A DNA stretch of 64,000 nucleotides from Corynebacterium sp. J010B-136 (GTDB lineage Bacteria > Actinomycetota > Actinomycetes > Mycobacteriales > Mycobacteriaceae), in NCBI RefSeq assembly GCF_002967075.1, contig NZ_PUGE01000006.1, forward strand, positions 1 through 64,000, read 5' to 3'. Made by a program: the position numbers and the translations under genes. Positions 57,822 to 64,000 of this stretch are shown here, piece by piece; the first letter of the stretch is position 1; each line of letters starts with the position of its first letter. The notes under the pieces were generated by a model. That model had not been told where the DNA came from and made no database searches. It saw only the letters and a list, made by a program, of their open reading frames with translations.

Positions 57822-58709
57822 CTAAAACTCATCAATGACAAGCTTTTTCATCTTCAGCATGTTCTCAAAACCGTGAGGCTTCGACAGCAGGTCCGGAAGA
57901 TTTTGCGGAGCTATCTGCCAGCTTAGTCCGAATTTATCTTCCAACCAGCCACATTGTTCTGCCTCTGGCGATGCTGAGAGCGCATTCCAGTAATGGTCAA
58001 GCTCTCTTTGGTCTTGCACGAACAGCATGAAAGAGACCGCCGGGGTGAAGGTAATATCCTGCGCAACCCCGGAATCCGCGGCGGCAAACCAGTGGTTGAA
58101 AATGTGGAAATCTGAAAAGGCAACATGCGATGGTTGGGGGATAGCATCTGGTGAATTTTTATCACCGGCGACGCCCATCGTTTCGTAGGTGACGCGGTTT
58201 GCAAGGGCTGCGACATCGAAAAGCTCTGTGTAATAGTCCACTGCCTCGGTGGCTTTACCCTGTGCTGCACCGCAAAACATCAAGCTCGGCACAATGAATG
58301 GTCGCGGCTCATTATCTGGGTTGCTCAGCATGAGCTGCCAGTTAAAGCCAAAGCGGTCTGTTACCCAACCGTAGAGCTTGCTAAATGGATATTCACCCAG
58401 TTCCATGAGGATTTCACCGTCCGCGGTGAGCGCGTTCCACACGCGTTTGAGGTCGGCCTCGGCATCTTGGCGCTGGGAAGGATCGAAGTTGAGAAAGAAG
58501 CTGATGGAGGGATTAGGCGTGGCATAAGGCCCGCCGTTAATCAAGGTGATGCGGTAGTCCTCGATGACTACGTCCGTGGTAATTGCTTCGCCAGTGTCTG
58601 GGTGGCTAAAGCCTTTTTGGACATGCGCATTGGGGAGTACGGACGCATAGAAGTTGGCGGCCTGGTCAATATTTTGGTCAAACCATAAGTTCGGCACTAT
58701 CTTCTGCAT
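57822..58709 (-). CDS. Two-domain VOC / PhnB-like protein
   Basis: 295 aa with two tandem 3-demethylubiquinone methyltransferase-like (VOC) domains. Each carries the family pattern: PNLWFDQNIDQAANFY at residue 5 and PSLMFCGAAQGKATEAVDYY near residue 140, then WQLMLSN and WQIAPQN. The function of this family is not established; it lacks a methyltransferase domain. It appears leaderless and stands upstream of the mini-glutaredoxins on the same strand with a 33-nt gap, so they may share a transcript. Confidence 0.85.
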   Translation of the reverse strand: MQKIVPNLWFDQNIDQAANFYASVLPNAHVQKGFSHPDTGEAITTDVVIEDYRITLINGGPYATPNPSISFFLNFDPSQRQDAEADLKRVWNALTADGEILMELGEYPFSKLYGWVTDRFGFNWQLMLSNPDNEPRPFIVPSLMFCGAAQGKATEAVDYYTELFDVAALANRVTYETMGVAGDKNSPDAIPQPSHVAFSDFHIFNHWFAAADSGVAQDITFTPAVSFMLFVQDQRELDHYWNALSASPEAEQCGWLEDKFGLSWQIAPQNLPDLLSKPHGFENMLKMKKLVIDEF

Positions 58710-58716
58710 AGTGCTC

Positions 58717-58722
58717 AGCGTA
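58717..58722 (-). promoter_or_regulatory. -10 element, leaderless start of the VOC gene
   Basis: On the minus strand TACGCT lies 7 nt before ATG 58709; no Shine-Dalgarno. Confidence 0.45.
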
Positions 58723-58751
58723 CTCGCCAGGGTGCCTATTTAATAGGGTGT

Positions 58752-59510
58752 TTATTTCGCCTTGTGCTTGTCGATGAGTACTTCGATACCATCCAAAACA
58801 ACCGAGATTGCGAAATCTAGCTGCTGATCATCGGTGGTCAAAATAGGAAGCTTGGCAACTTCGTGCAGGAGCGGGAAGATATCCCGGTTCTCGTCATTGA
58901 GTGCTTCTTCTAGAAGCTCGTGGCGTAGTGCGGCTGTAGAATTACGCGCGATAACTACGTCGCGAGTAAAAGCTGCGCAGGCATTATTGATGACAGCAAA
59001 ACTGCGAATAGCGGTGTCTAGATCCAAACCAGCATCAGTTAAAGAGCGCAGCACCATCTCCGAAGAACGCAAGAAGGGCGCGGCGTTGTTGGAACCGGTG
59101 CGCAGGTAATCAGTTAGTAATCCGGCGGCGAGCATGCCTTTGGCATTGCTGTGGGCAAAGGCTAGAGCTACAGTGCGCCAGTCGGCATCATCGGGGATGC
59201 TTAACTCTTCGAAAGCCTCAGTAAATTCCATCGCCGCGACGATAGAAAGGAGGTTCTCCCGGTCGTGGACGTAGTGGTTTAAAGCCTTGCGGTCAACGCC
59301 CAAGGAATTGGCTACGGCTTGCATACTCAGCTGGTTTTGCGGCAGAGCGCGAGCTGCGTCGACAATCTTTTCAATGTTCAATCCCGCACGGTGGCCACGT
59401 GGGCGACGGAATTTTTTCGCGTTTTGCTCAGTCGCAGATGAGCTCACAGCTGCTGATACCGGGGCAGCTGATTCGTAGGTATTCACGGATGTTTTATTGG
59501 TCCCAGACAC
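58752..59510 (-). CDS. TetR-family transcriptional regulator, TetR_C_1 type
   Basis: 252 aa. About 40 Ala/Ser-rich residues precede a Arg/Gly-rich KFRRPRGHRAGLN and the helix-turn-helix (IVDAARALPQNQLSMQAVANSLGVDRKALNHYVHDRENLLSIVAAMEF, about 48-95). The C-terminal ligand domain resembles the tetracycline-repressor group. The start is GTG 59510, probably leaderless. It lies 42 bp upstream of the VOC gene on the same strand, so it may regulate that cluster. Ligand unknown. Confidence 0.87.
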   Translation of the reverse strand: MSGTNKTSVNTYESAAPVSAAVSSSATEQNAKKFRRPRGHRAGLNIEKIVDAARALPQNQLSMQAVANSLGVDRKALNHYVHDRENLLSIVAAMEFTEAFEELSIPDDADWRTVALAFAHSNAKGMLAAGLLTDYLRTGSNNAAPFLRSSEMVLRSLTDAGLDLDTAIRSFAVINNACAAFTRDVVIARNSTAALRHELLEEALNDENRDIFPLLHEVAKLPILTTDDQQLDFAISVVLDGIEVLIDKHKAK

Positions 59511-59517
59511 GAGTTCA

Positions 59518-59523
59518 AGAATA
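59518..59523 (-). promoter_or_regulatory. -10 element, leaderless start of the TetR gene
   Basis: On the minus strand TATTCT lies 7 nt before GTG 59510. It falls inside CAAG-N8-CTTG (59516-59531), a possible self-operator. Confidence 0.45.
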
Positions 59524-59572
59524 CAAACTTGTGGGGTTCGCAGCAGGCTTTTGGCGAAGGCATATACCTATT

Positions 59573-59725
59573 ATGGGTACACGCAGCAACTTTAAGCTCT
59601 ATGTGGGGGTAGTCGGGTGTGGCGTAGGTTTCATTTCATTTTGTGTCGGTGTCATCAACTTCCGATATTTGCAATCGATTGAAGAAGCTATGGATCTGAT
59701 TAACCACGGGTTTCTCGGGCAATAA
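59573..59725 (+). CDS. Possible 50-aa single-pass membrane protein
   Basis: ATG 59573 codes for MGTRSNFKLYVGVVGCGVG followed by a hydrophobic stretch to INFRYL and a short polar tail; one membrane helix at about residues 8-27. GAAGG lies 12 nt upstream. It is divergent from the TetR gene. A longer frame back to 59399 overlaps that gene and is less likely. I recognise no family. Confidence 0.45.
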   Translation: MGTRSNFKLYVGVVGCGVGFISFCVGVINFRYLQSIEEAMDLINHGFLGQ

Positions 59726-59893
59726 AGTTAAAGCTTGTAGTGACTTTTCTGTGCGCTTGCTGTTAGTGGATATTTATTCATTAAACGGTACGGGGGTATT
59801 CTCCCGTCATTGTTCACAGGCTGTACGGATTCCGGAGCCAATGGCGTGCTTTATCTTTCGCCTTATCTTTTAGGGAAATTAAGATTTGTGGTT

Positions 59894-59920
59894 CCTTAGG
59901 GTTACTTCGGTAAGCTAAGG
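59894..59920 (+). promoter_or_regulatory. UUCG-capped hairpin upstream of the DedA-like gene
   Basis: CCTTAG / CTAAGG outer pairs and TTAC / GTAA inner pairs around a TTCG loop closed by C-G, the most stable tetraloop type. It ends 51 nt before ATG 59972. As DNA it is also an interrupted palindrome. The remaining 59726-59893 stretch shows nothing else. Confidence 0.45.
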
Positions 59921-59971
59921 CTAAATGTACTTGGAGTGATTCCTTGTAAAACCGGTTGGAGCGAATGCTTT

Positions 59972-60571
59972 ATGGACGAAATGCTGTCGAACTTCCCATT
60001 CTGGGGAGCCTGGATATTCATGTATATCCTCGGCACCTTGCGCGGCCAGGGGACCTACTGGATAGGACGAGGCGCCTCCAGCGCAGCAACGCACGTGGGC
60101 TCTGAGGAAGATCACGATAGTAAATGGGCCAAGATTAAAGCCTGGCTCAACAGCGATAGAACAAAGACAGGGCGAACTCTCGTTCATAAGATCGGTGTCG
60201 TCGCCGTGCCACTGAGCTATCTCACCGTCGGCTTGCAAACGGCAGTGCTTGCCGCGGCAGGACTGGTTCGTATCCAGTGGTGGAAATTTACCGTCGCGCA
60301 GATCCCCGGTGCGATTGCCTGGGCAACCATCTATAGCGGTGTTGGCCTTGCCGGTTGGAGTGCTGTCCTCGCGATATTCACCGGTGACGGCATTGTCCCT
60401 GCGCTTGGCCTGATTGTGGTCTTGGCTATCGTTATTGTCGCCATCGTATTTCTGACCAAGGAAGTACGTAAGGAATCCGCAGCTAAGTCTAAGTCCAAAG
60501 CAGCCAATGGAAACCCAGGAGATATTGCTGCGGCACCCGCACAAGATGATCATGCAAAGTCTAAGCGCTAA
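59972..60571 (+). CDS. DedA/VTT-like membrane protein
   Basis: 199 aa from ATG 59972 (GGAG 10 nt upstream); a GTG at 59936 lacks a site. Membrane segments at about 10-25, 75-98, 105-128 and 130-158. WGAWIFMYILGTLRGQGTYWIGRGAS and the later GVVAVPLSYLTVGLQTAVLAAAGL, then VAQIPGAIAWATIYSGVGLAGW, match the VTT/SNARE-associated (DedA) pattern. The last 45 residues are Lys/Ala-rich. DedA proteins are thought to recycle undecaprenyl or other lipid carriers; here that is inference. Confidence 0.8.
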   Translation: MDEMLSNFPFWGAWIFMYILGTLRGQGTYWIGRGASSAATHVGSEEDHDSKWAKIKAWLNSDRTKTGRTLVHKIGVVAVPLSYLTVGLQTAVLAAAGLVRIQWWKFTVAQIPGAIAWATIYSGVGLAGWSAVLAIFTGDGIVPALGLIVVLAIVIVAIVFLTKEVRKESAAKSKSKAANGNPGDIAAAPAQDDHAKSKR

Positions 60572-60609
60572 GTGCTGGCAACGATGTAGCGTTTGTCATT
60601 AAATGAATG

Positions 60610-60653
60610 ACAATGTCCGCTGTGCTCCCAGAAGGAGCGCAGCGGACATTGTG
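60610..60653. terminator. Strong bidirectional terminator between the DedA-like gene and gabD
   Basis: ACAATGTCCGCTG / CAGCGGACATTGT perfect 13-bp outer stem with GCTCC/GGAGC inside and one mismatch. Flanks are GGTTTCT on one side and TCATTCATTT on the other. Confidence 0.88.
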
Positions 60654-60664
60654 GTTTCTAGCTC

Positions 60665-62140
60665 TTACTTATTAGCGTAAGCATTGCGGATACCGATGTA
60701 CTGCACCGTGGTGTATTCCTCGATGCCCTCGGCGCCGCCTTCGCGGCCCATGCCGGACTGCTTGACTCCACCGAAGGGGGCAGCAGCGTTGGAGATAACA
60801 CCAGCATTCGCGCCCATGAGGCCAAATTCCAGGCCATCAGCGACGCGGAACATGCGGTCAATGCTTTCGGTGTAGACATAAGATGCCAAACCGAATTCGG
60901 TGTCATTGGCAATCTTGAGTGCTTCATCCTCATCCGAGAAGGTGATGATTGGCGCTACTGGGCCGAAGATCTCTTCCTGAGCAACGCGCATGTCAGGGGA
61001 GACATTGGTCAAGACGGTTGGCTTGTAGAAGTAGCCAGCGCCCTCAAGCTTTTCGCCGCCGACGAGAACCGTCGCGCCCTTTTCCACGGCATCATCAACG
61101 AAGGATGCGATGGAATCCTGAGCCTTCTTCTCAACCAGTGGGCCACAGGTGATGCCTTCTTCAAGGCCATTACCGAGGTTCAGTGCCGCAATCTTGTCAG
61201 CGAACTTCTTGGAGAACTCTTCAGCTACGGACTCGTGGATGATGAAGCGGTTAGCGGCGGTGCAAGCTTCACCGATGTTGCGCATCTTGGCGCCCATTGC
61301 GCCTTCGACTGCCTGGTCAATGTCGGCATCTTCGAAGACGATAAATGGAGCGTTACCGCCGAGTTCCATGGAGGTGCGCAGAACGTTATCTGCAGCAGCC
61401 TTGAGCAAGGTCTTGCCCACTGGGGTAGAACCAGTGAAAGACACCTTGCGCAAACGGGAGTCTGCCATGACTGGGCCAGAGATTGCGGATGCAGAGTTAC
61501 CGCAGACAACGTTGAGAACGCCAGCTGGCAGACCAGCATCGATCATGGTCTGAGCGAAGTATTGCGCGGTTAGAGGGGTGAGCTTTGCAGCCTTTAGCAC
61601 CATGGTGCAGCCAGCTGCGACAGCTGGAGCGACCTTACGGGTTGCCATTGCCAGTGGGAAGTTCCATGGAGTAATCAGCAAGCATGGGCCAACCGGCTTG
61701 CGGCGGGTAATCATGTTGAGGGTGCCTTCAGGAGCTGGGAAGGAACGGCCATAATCACGGACCGCTTCCTCAGCGAACCAACGCAAGAATTCGCCGCCGT
61801 AGGTAACCTCGCCGCGGGCTTCAGCCAAAGGCTTGCCCATCTCCAAGGTCATCAAGGTGGCGAAGATTTCCGCGCGCTCTTGAACCAAGTTGAAAGCGCG
61901 GGACAAAATTGCGGAGCGCTCACGTGGGGAAGTTGCTGCCCACTCATCTTGGACTGCACAAGCTGCATCCAGCGCAGCCATTGCATCCGCTTCACCTGCA
62001 GAAGCAAGCGTTGCAATAACTTCACCAGTCGCAGGGTTTTCCACATCAAAGGTTGCGCCGTCCTGTGCGTCAACCCACTGGCCATTGATTAATAAGCCGG
62101 TTGGAACGTGGGACAAAACCTCTGAGATGTTTGCAGTCAT
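60665..62140 (-). CDS. gabD: Succinate-semialdehyde dehydrogenase (GabD-like)
   Basis: 491-aa ALDH converting succinate semialdehyde to succinate with NADP, the end of GABA breakdown. ITPWNFPLAMATRKVAPA near residue 155, the Glu in MELGGNAPFIVFEDAD near residue 257, and the Cys in IGEACTAANRF near residue 291 are all GabD-like. The full length is normal. GAAGGAG lies 6 nt before the ATG. No gabT or GABA permease is beside it. TTGTGGGA in its upstream region repeats the half-site of the other ALDH. Confidence 0.9.
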   Translation of the reverse strand: MTANISEVLSHVPTGLLINGQWVDAQDGATFDVENPATGEVIATLASAGEADAMAALDAACAVQDEWAATSPRERSAILSRAFNLVQERAEIFATLMTLEMGKPLAEARGEVTYGGEFLRWFAEEAVRDYGRSFPAPEGTLNMITRRKPVGPCLLITPWNFPLAMATRKVAPAVAAGCTMVLKAAKLTPLTAQYFAQTMIDAGLPAGVLNVVCGNSASAISGPVMADSRLRKVSFTGSTPVGKTLLKAAADNVLRTSMELGGNAPFIVFEDADIDQAVEGAMGAKMRNIGEACTAANRFIIHESVAEEFSKKFADKIAALNLGNGLEEGITCGPLVEKKAQDSIASFVDDAVEKGATVLVGGEKLEGAGYFYKPTVLTNVSPDMRVAQEEIFGPVAPIITFSDEDEALKIANDTEFGLASYVYTESIDRMFRVADGLEFGLMGANAGVISNAAAPFGGVKQSGMGREGGAEGIEEYTTVQYIGIRNAYANK

Positions 62141-62196
62141 TTAAATCTCCTTCATAATCTTTCTTGACCTCATCCACATTAGTCCGAAATATAGAT

Positions 62197-62212
62197 TTGT
62201 GGGACAAAAATT
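62197..62212. promoter_or_regulatory. Shared half-site and imperfect palindrome upstream of gabD
   Basis: ATTTGT-GGG-ACAAAAAT at 62195-62211 is nearly symmetric, and TTGTGGGA within it is identical to 57156-57163 before the other aldehyde dehydrogenase. Possibly a common regulator site. Confidence 0.3.
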
Positions 62213-62241
62213 TAGCTGTTCATTAGCCGTATGTATGTGTG

Positions 62242-62979
62242 TTAGCCCACAAGCGACTGGGCAATGAGTACAATTGATGCTCCGATGGAGACAATGACGA
62301 CCATCCGGTTGAGTATTTTGCGATCAACAAAGCGATTAAAGTAGTTCGCAGCCACAAGCCCTAAGACAGCCAGTGGCAAATAAATCAGTGCGTACTTCAA
62401 CTGATACGTGGTCACCTGGCCACCAAGTGCCAAGGTAACCATGGAGACAATACTGCCGAACACGAAGGTAGCGGCTAGGGTGCCGCGGGCTTTGGCAGGA
62501 TTAAAGGTCTTCATCAACAGCGCCATGGGCGGGCCACCAATTGAAGTCGAGGTACCGAGAAAGCCGGACAGCGCACCAGCGATAACGGTGTTTCCAACAT
62601 TGACCTTGGGAGTCCAGCCCAAAGAGCTTAAGACCATGGTGAAAATGACCGCACAGCCAATAAATAGCTGCAGCGAATTGGTCGACAACACCGCCAGCGC
62701 CCATACCGCCAAGAAAGTGCCGGGAAGACGGGCGATGTTGGAATATAACACCATCTTCCAGTCAGTTTCTGCCCACGCACGATGCAAAGTGGAACAAGCG
62801 ATGATAAAGGCTAGACAGAGCACGACAACAGGAACCAGATCTGGTTTCAAAAGCGCCATGATGGGCGTTGAGATCGTCCCGAGCCCGAAGCCAATAACAC
62901 CCTGGACGGTCGCACCAATAAAGATGATAAGCCCTAAGAAGATATAGGGCAGTGCGTCATGGGAGAAAATGATGTCCAC
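62242..62979 (-). CDS. TSUP-family exporter (TauE/SafE-like)
   Basis: 245 aa with about seven or eight membrane helices. The N-terminal half GATVQGVIGFGLGTISTPIMALL and the later GALSGFLGTSTSIGGPPMALL are the duplicated TauE/SafE motifs. The family moves sulfonates, sulfite or sulfoacetate; the substrate is not predictable. The start is GTG 62979 with AAAGG 10 nt upstream. It reads toward gabD with a 101-bp gap that holds the gabD promoter. Confidence 0.88.
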   Translation of the reverse strand: MDIIFSHDALPYIFLGLIIFIGATVQGVIGFGLGTISTPIMALLKPDLVPVVVLCLAFIIACSTLHRAWAETDWKMVLYSNIARLPGTFLAVWALAVLSTNSLQLFIGCAVIFTMVLSSLGWTPKVNVGNTVIAGALSGFLGTSTSIGGPPMALLMKTFNPAKARGTLAATFVFGSIVSMVTLALGGQVTTYQLKYALIYLPLAVLGLVAANYFNRFVDRKILNRMVVIVSIGASIVLIAQSLVG

Positions 62980-63096
62980 TTCGGGCTAGCCTTTCTTCGG
63001 CGTGTATAGAACCGCACCATAGCGTACGCGCACCGTAATTGCATTGGGCAATCGGGAGCTGGCGCAAAAATGCTGTTGCAGCTGCCGGGCATTGTT

Positions 63097-63102
63097 TAGG
63101 CT
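63097..63102 (+). promoter_or_regulatory. -10 element, leaderless start of the HHH-DUF1801 gene
   Basis: TAGGCT lies 7 nt before ATG 63110; no Shine-Dalgarno. It decides this start against one 22 codons earlier. Confidence 0.55.
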
Positions 63103-63109
63103 TAGAGCC

Positions 63110-63775
63110 ATGACTGAATTCGAAGATGTCTCAGGCGTTGGTAGACCAGCACACCAAGCCCTGGCCGAGAATGGCTATCCAAACCTTGAGTCACTGCATG
63201 GTGCAAACTATCAGGACTTGCTGGCGATGCACGGCATCGGCAAGCGCGGCTTAGAGCGCTTGCAAGCAGCTCTTGTCGCGCAAGGTCTCAGCCTTAGCGG
63301 CAACATCCCCGAGCCCAGCCCAAGTAAGAACCAGTGGACAATTGGTCATACCGGTGTCCAAGATAAAGACATTAAAACCCATGCTGGTAGCGACGATGAT
63401 CTGCAGGCGTATCTTTCCACTCTGGAGGGCCGGCGCGTAGACCATGCAGCACTGCTGCTGGAGATATTCGCCCGCGCGACCGGTGATGCACCACGGCTGT
63501 GGGGGCCGTCCATGATCGGCTACGGCGAAGCACACTATAAATATGCAACTGGGCGCGAGGGAGATACTTTTCGGGTGGGCTTCTCACCGCGTAAAGCGAA
63601 GCTATCGCTTTATGGAATACAAGAAAGCCCACGCTGGGATGAACTCAGCGCGCAGCTAGGTAAGCACACCACGGGTGCTTCCTGTGTTTATGTCAATAAA
63701 CCGGAAGACATTGACCTAGAAGTATTAGAGGTACTTATTCGCGAATCCTGGGAGCATGGTCCCAACGATTGCTAG
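63110..63775 (+). CDS. Helix-hairpin-helix / DUF1801 fusion protein
   Basis: 221 aa from ATG 63110. The N-terminal 62 residues (DVSGVGRPAHQALAENGYPNLESL and LLAMHGIGKRGLERLQAAL) form a helix-hairpin-helix pair of the DNA-binding type. The rest is a DUF1801 domain (about 95-215; DHAALLLEIFARATGDAPRLWGPSMIGYGEAHYKY, FRVGFSPRKAKLSLYG, CVYVNKPEDIDLEVLEVLI). DUF1801 is usually found alone in YdhG-like proteins. Function unknown. Confidence 0.8.
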   Translation: MTEFEDVSGVGRPAHQALAENGYPNLESLHGANYQDLLAMHGIGKRGLERLQAALVAQGLSLSGNIPEPSPSKNQWTIGHTGVQDKDIKTHAGSDDDLQAYLSTLEGRRVDHAALLLEIFARATGDAPRLWGPSMIGYGEAHYKYATGREGDTFRVGFSPRKAKLSLYGIQESPRWDELSAQLGKHTTGASCVYVNKPEDIDLEVLEVLIRESWEHGPNDC

Positions 63776-64000
63776 AGGCGTGCCGTGGTGTTTTCATTAT
63801 CCGCGATTTGCTGCAAACGCTCGGCGGTAGTTAGACCAGAAACCACCACGGCAGATCCACCAGCGGCGAGAGGATGTAAAACGCTGACTGTAAATCCTTC
63901 TTTGTCATGCCAGCCCGTCGACAGTAGTCGGGAGGCCGAACCTGCATCAGGGAAAAGCTCGGGCAAAGGCGTTGTTTGACCAAAGTAGTCATCGCCATAA
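63772..64000 (-). CDS. C-terminal part of a gene cut by the right edge
   Basis: The frame is open from the window end to TAG at 63772 and encodes 75 residues, including DDYFGQTTPLPELFPDAGSA, HDKEGFTVSVLHPL and a closing VVVSGLTTAERLQQIADNENTTARL. An internal TTG at 63966 is not a convincing start. It overlaps the HHH-DUF1801 gene 3' end by 4 nt. I do not recognise the family from this fragment. Confidence 0.5.
   Translation of the reverse strand, partial: YGDDYFGQTTPLPELFPDAGSASRLLSTGWHDKEGFTVSVLHPLAAGGSAVVVSGLTTAERLQQIADNENTTARL

Noticed and set aside
59399..59725. 108-codon frame opposite the TetR gene
   Set aside because: Its first half is antisense to the TetR coding region; only the last 50 codons from 59573 are plausible as a small gene.
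59894..59920. DtxR iron box
   Set aside because: It has TTAGG-like ends but its length and centre differ from the 19-bp DtxR consensus.

Overview
The window looks like a chromosomal segment of a Corynebacterium. Coding density is moderate, -10 elements have the TAnnnT form, many genes appear leaderless, and gene content and order follow the Corynebacteriales core. The order ssbB, ettA, thioesterase, ald, glbO, pepN, mycothiol/DsbA-like gene, rpiB, tRNA-Gly, tRNA-Pro, tig, clpP1-clpP2, clpX, valS-folC-DUF4233, ndk, rne, rplU-rpmA, obg, proB, proA resembles the order known in Mycobacterium tuberculosis (Rv2478c down to Rv2427c). Details such as metB of about 387 aa, a cytosolic-type malate dehydrogenase and a hydroxyacid dehydrogenase between proB and proA point to Corynebacterium. 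The species cannot be fixed without a search.

Region 1-8.6 kb: tRNA-His, oligoribonuclease (orn), an alanine/glycine:sodium symporter, a short-chain dehydrogenase divergent from an old-yellow-enzyme reductase, nagA, tRNA-Arg(TCT), and a fused CopD/CtaG copper-membrane protein. Region 8.6-24.6 kb: an ssbB-type gene whose upstream DNA carries two perfect, inverted DnaA boxes inside a 15-bp inverted repeat; ettA; thioesterase; alanine dehydrogenase; a putative metal-chelation protein; mscS-glbO; metB; pepN; a DsbA-like protein; rpiB; an aldo/keto reductase; and a membrane-anchored Gly/Asp-repeat protein.

Region 24.8-34.4 kb: tRNA-Gly and tRNA-Pro, trigger factor, clpP1-clpP2 behind a ClgR-type operator, a peptide-transporter pseudogene with three separate inactivating lesions, clpX, a TetR regulator and mdh. 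Region 34.4-53 kb: the translation and nucleotide block valS-folC-DUF4233-small membrane gene-ndk, RNase E/G with long disordered arms, rplU-rpmA with a structured leader, obg, and the proline genes proB and proA separated by a tandem pair of 2-hydroxyacid dehydrogenases and a DUF1707 protein.

Region 53-64 kb is less conserved: ketopantoate-reductase-like gene, luxS, an uncharacterised 403-aa protein, two aldehyde dehydrogenases, two tandem mini-glutaredoxins with a VOC protein and a TetR regulator, a DedA-like membrane protein, a TauE/SafE exporter, an HHH-DUF1801 fusion and a gene cut by the window edge.

I see no CRISPR array, prophage, transposase or biosynthetic cluster. The most unusual signals are the DnaA-box palindrome at ssbB, the structured rplU leader, the triple-lesion transporter pseudogene and a run of about fifteen probable leaderless starts. 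All positions were read by eye; no similarity search or folding program was run.
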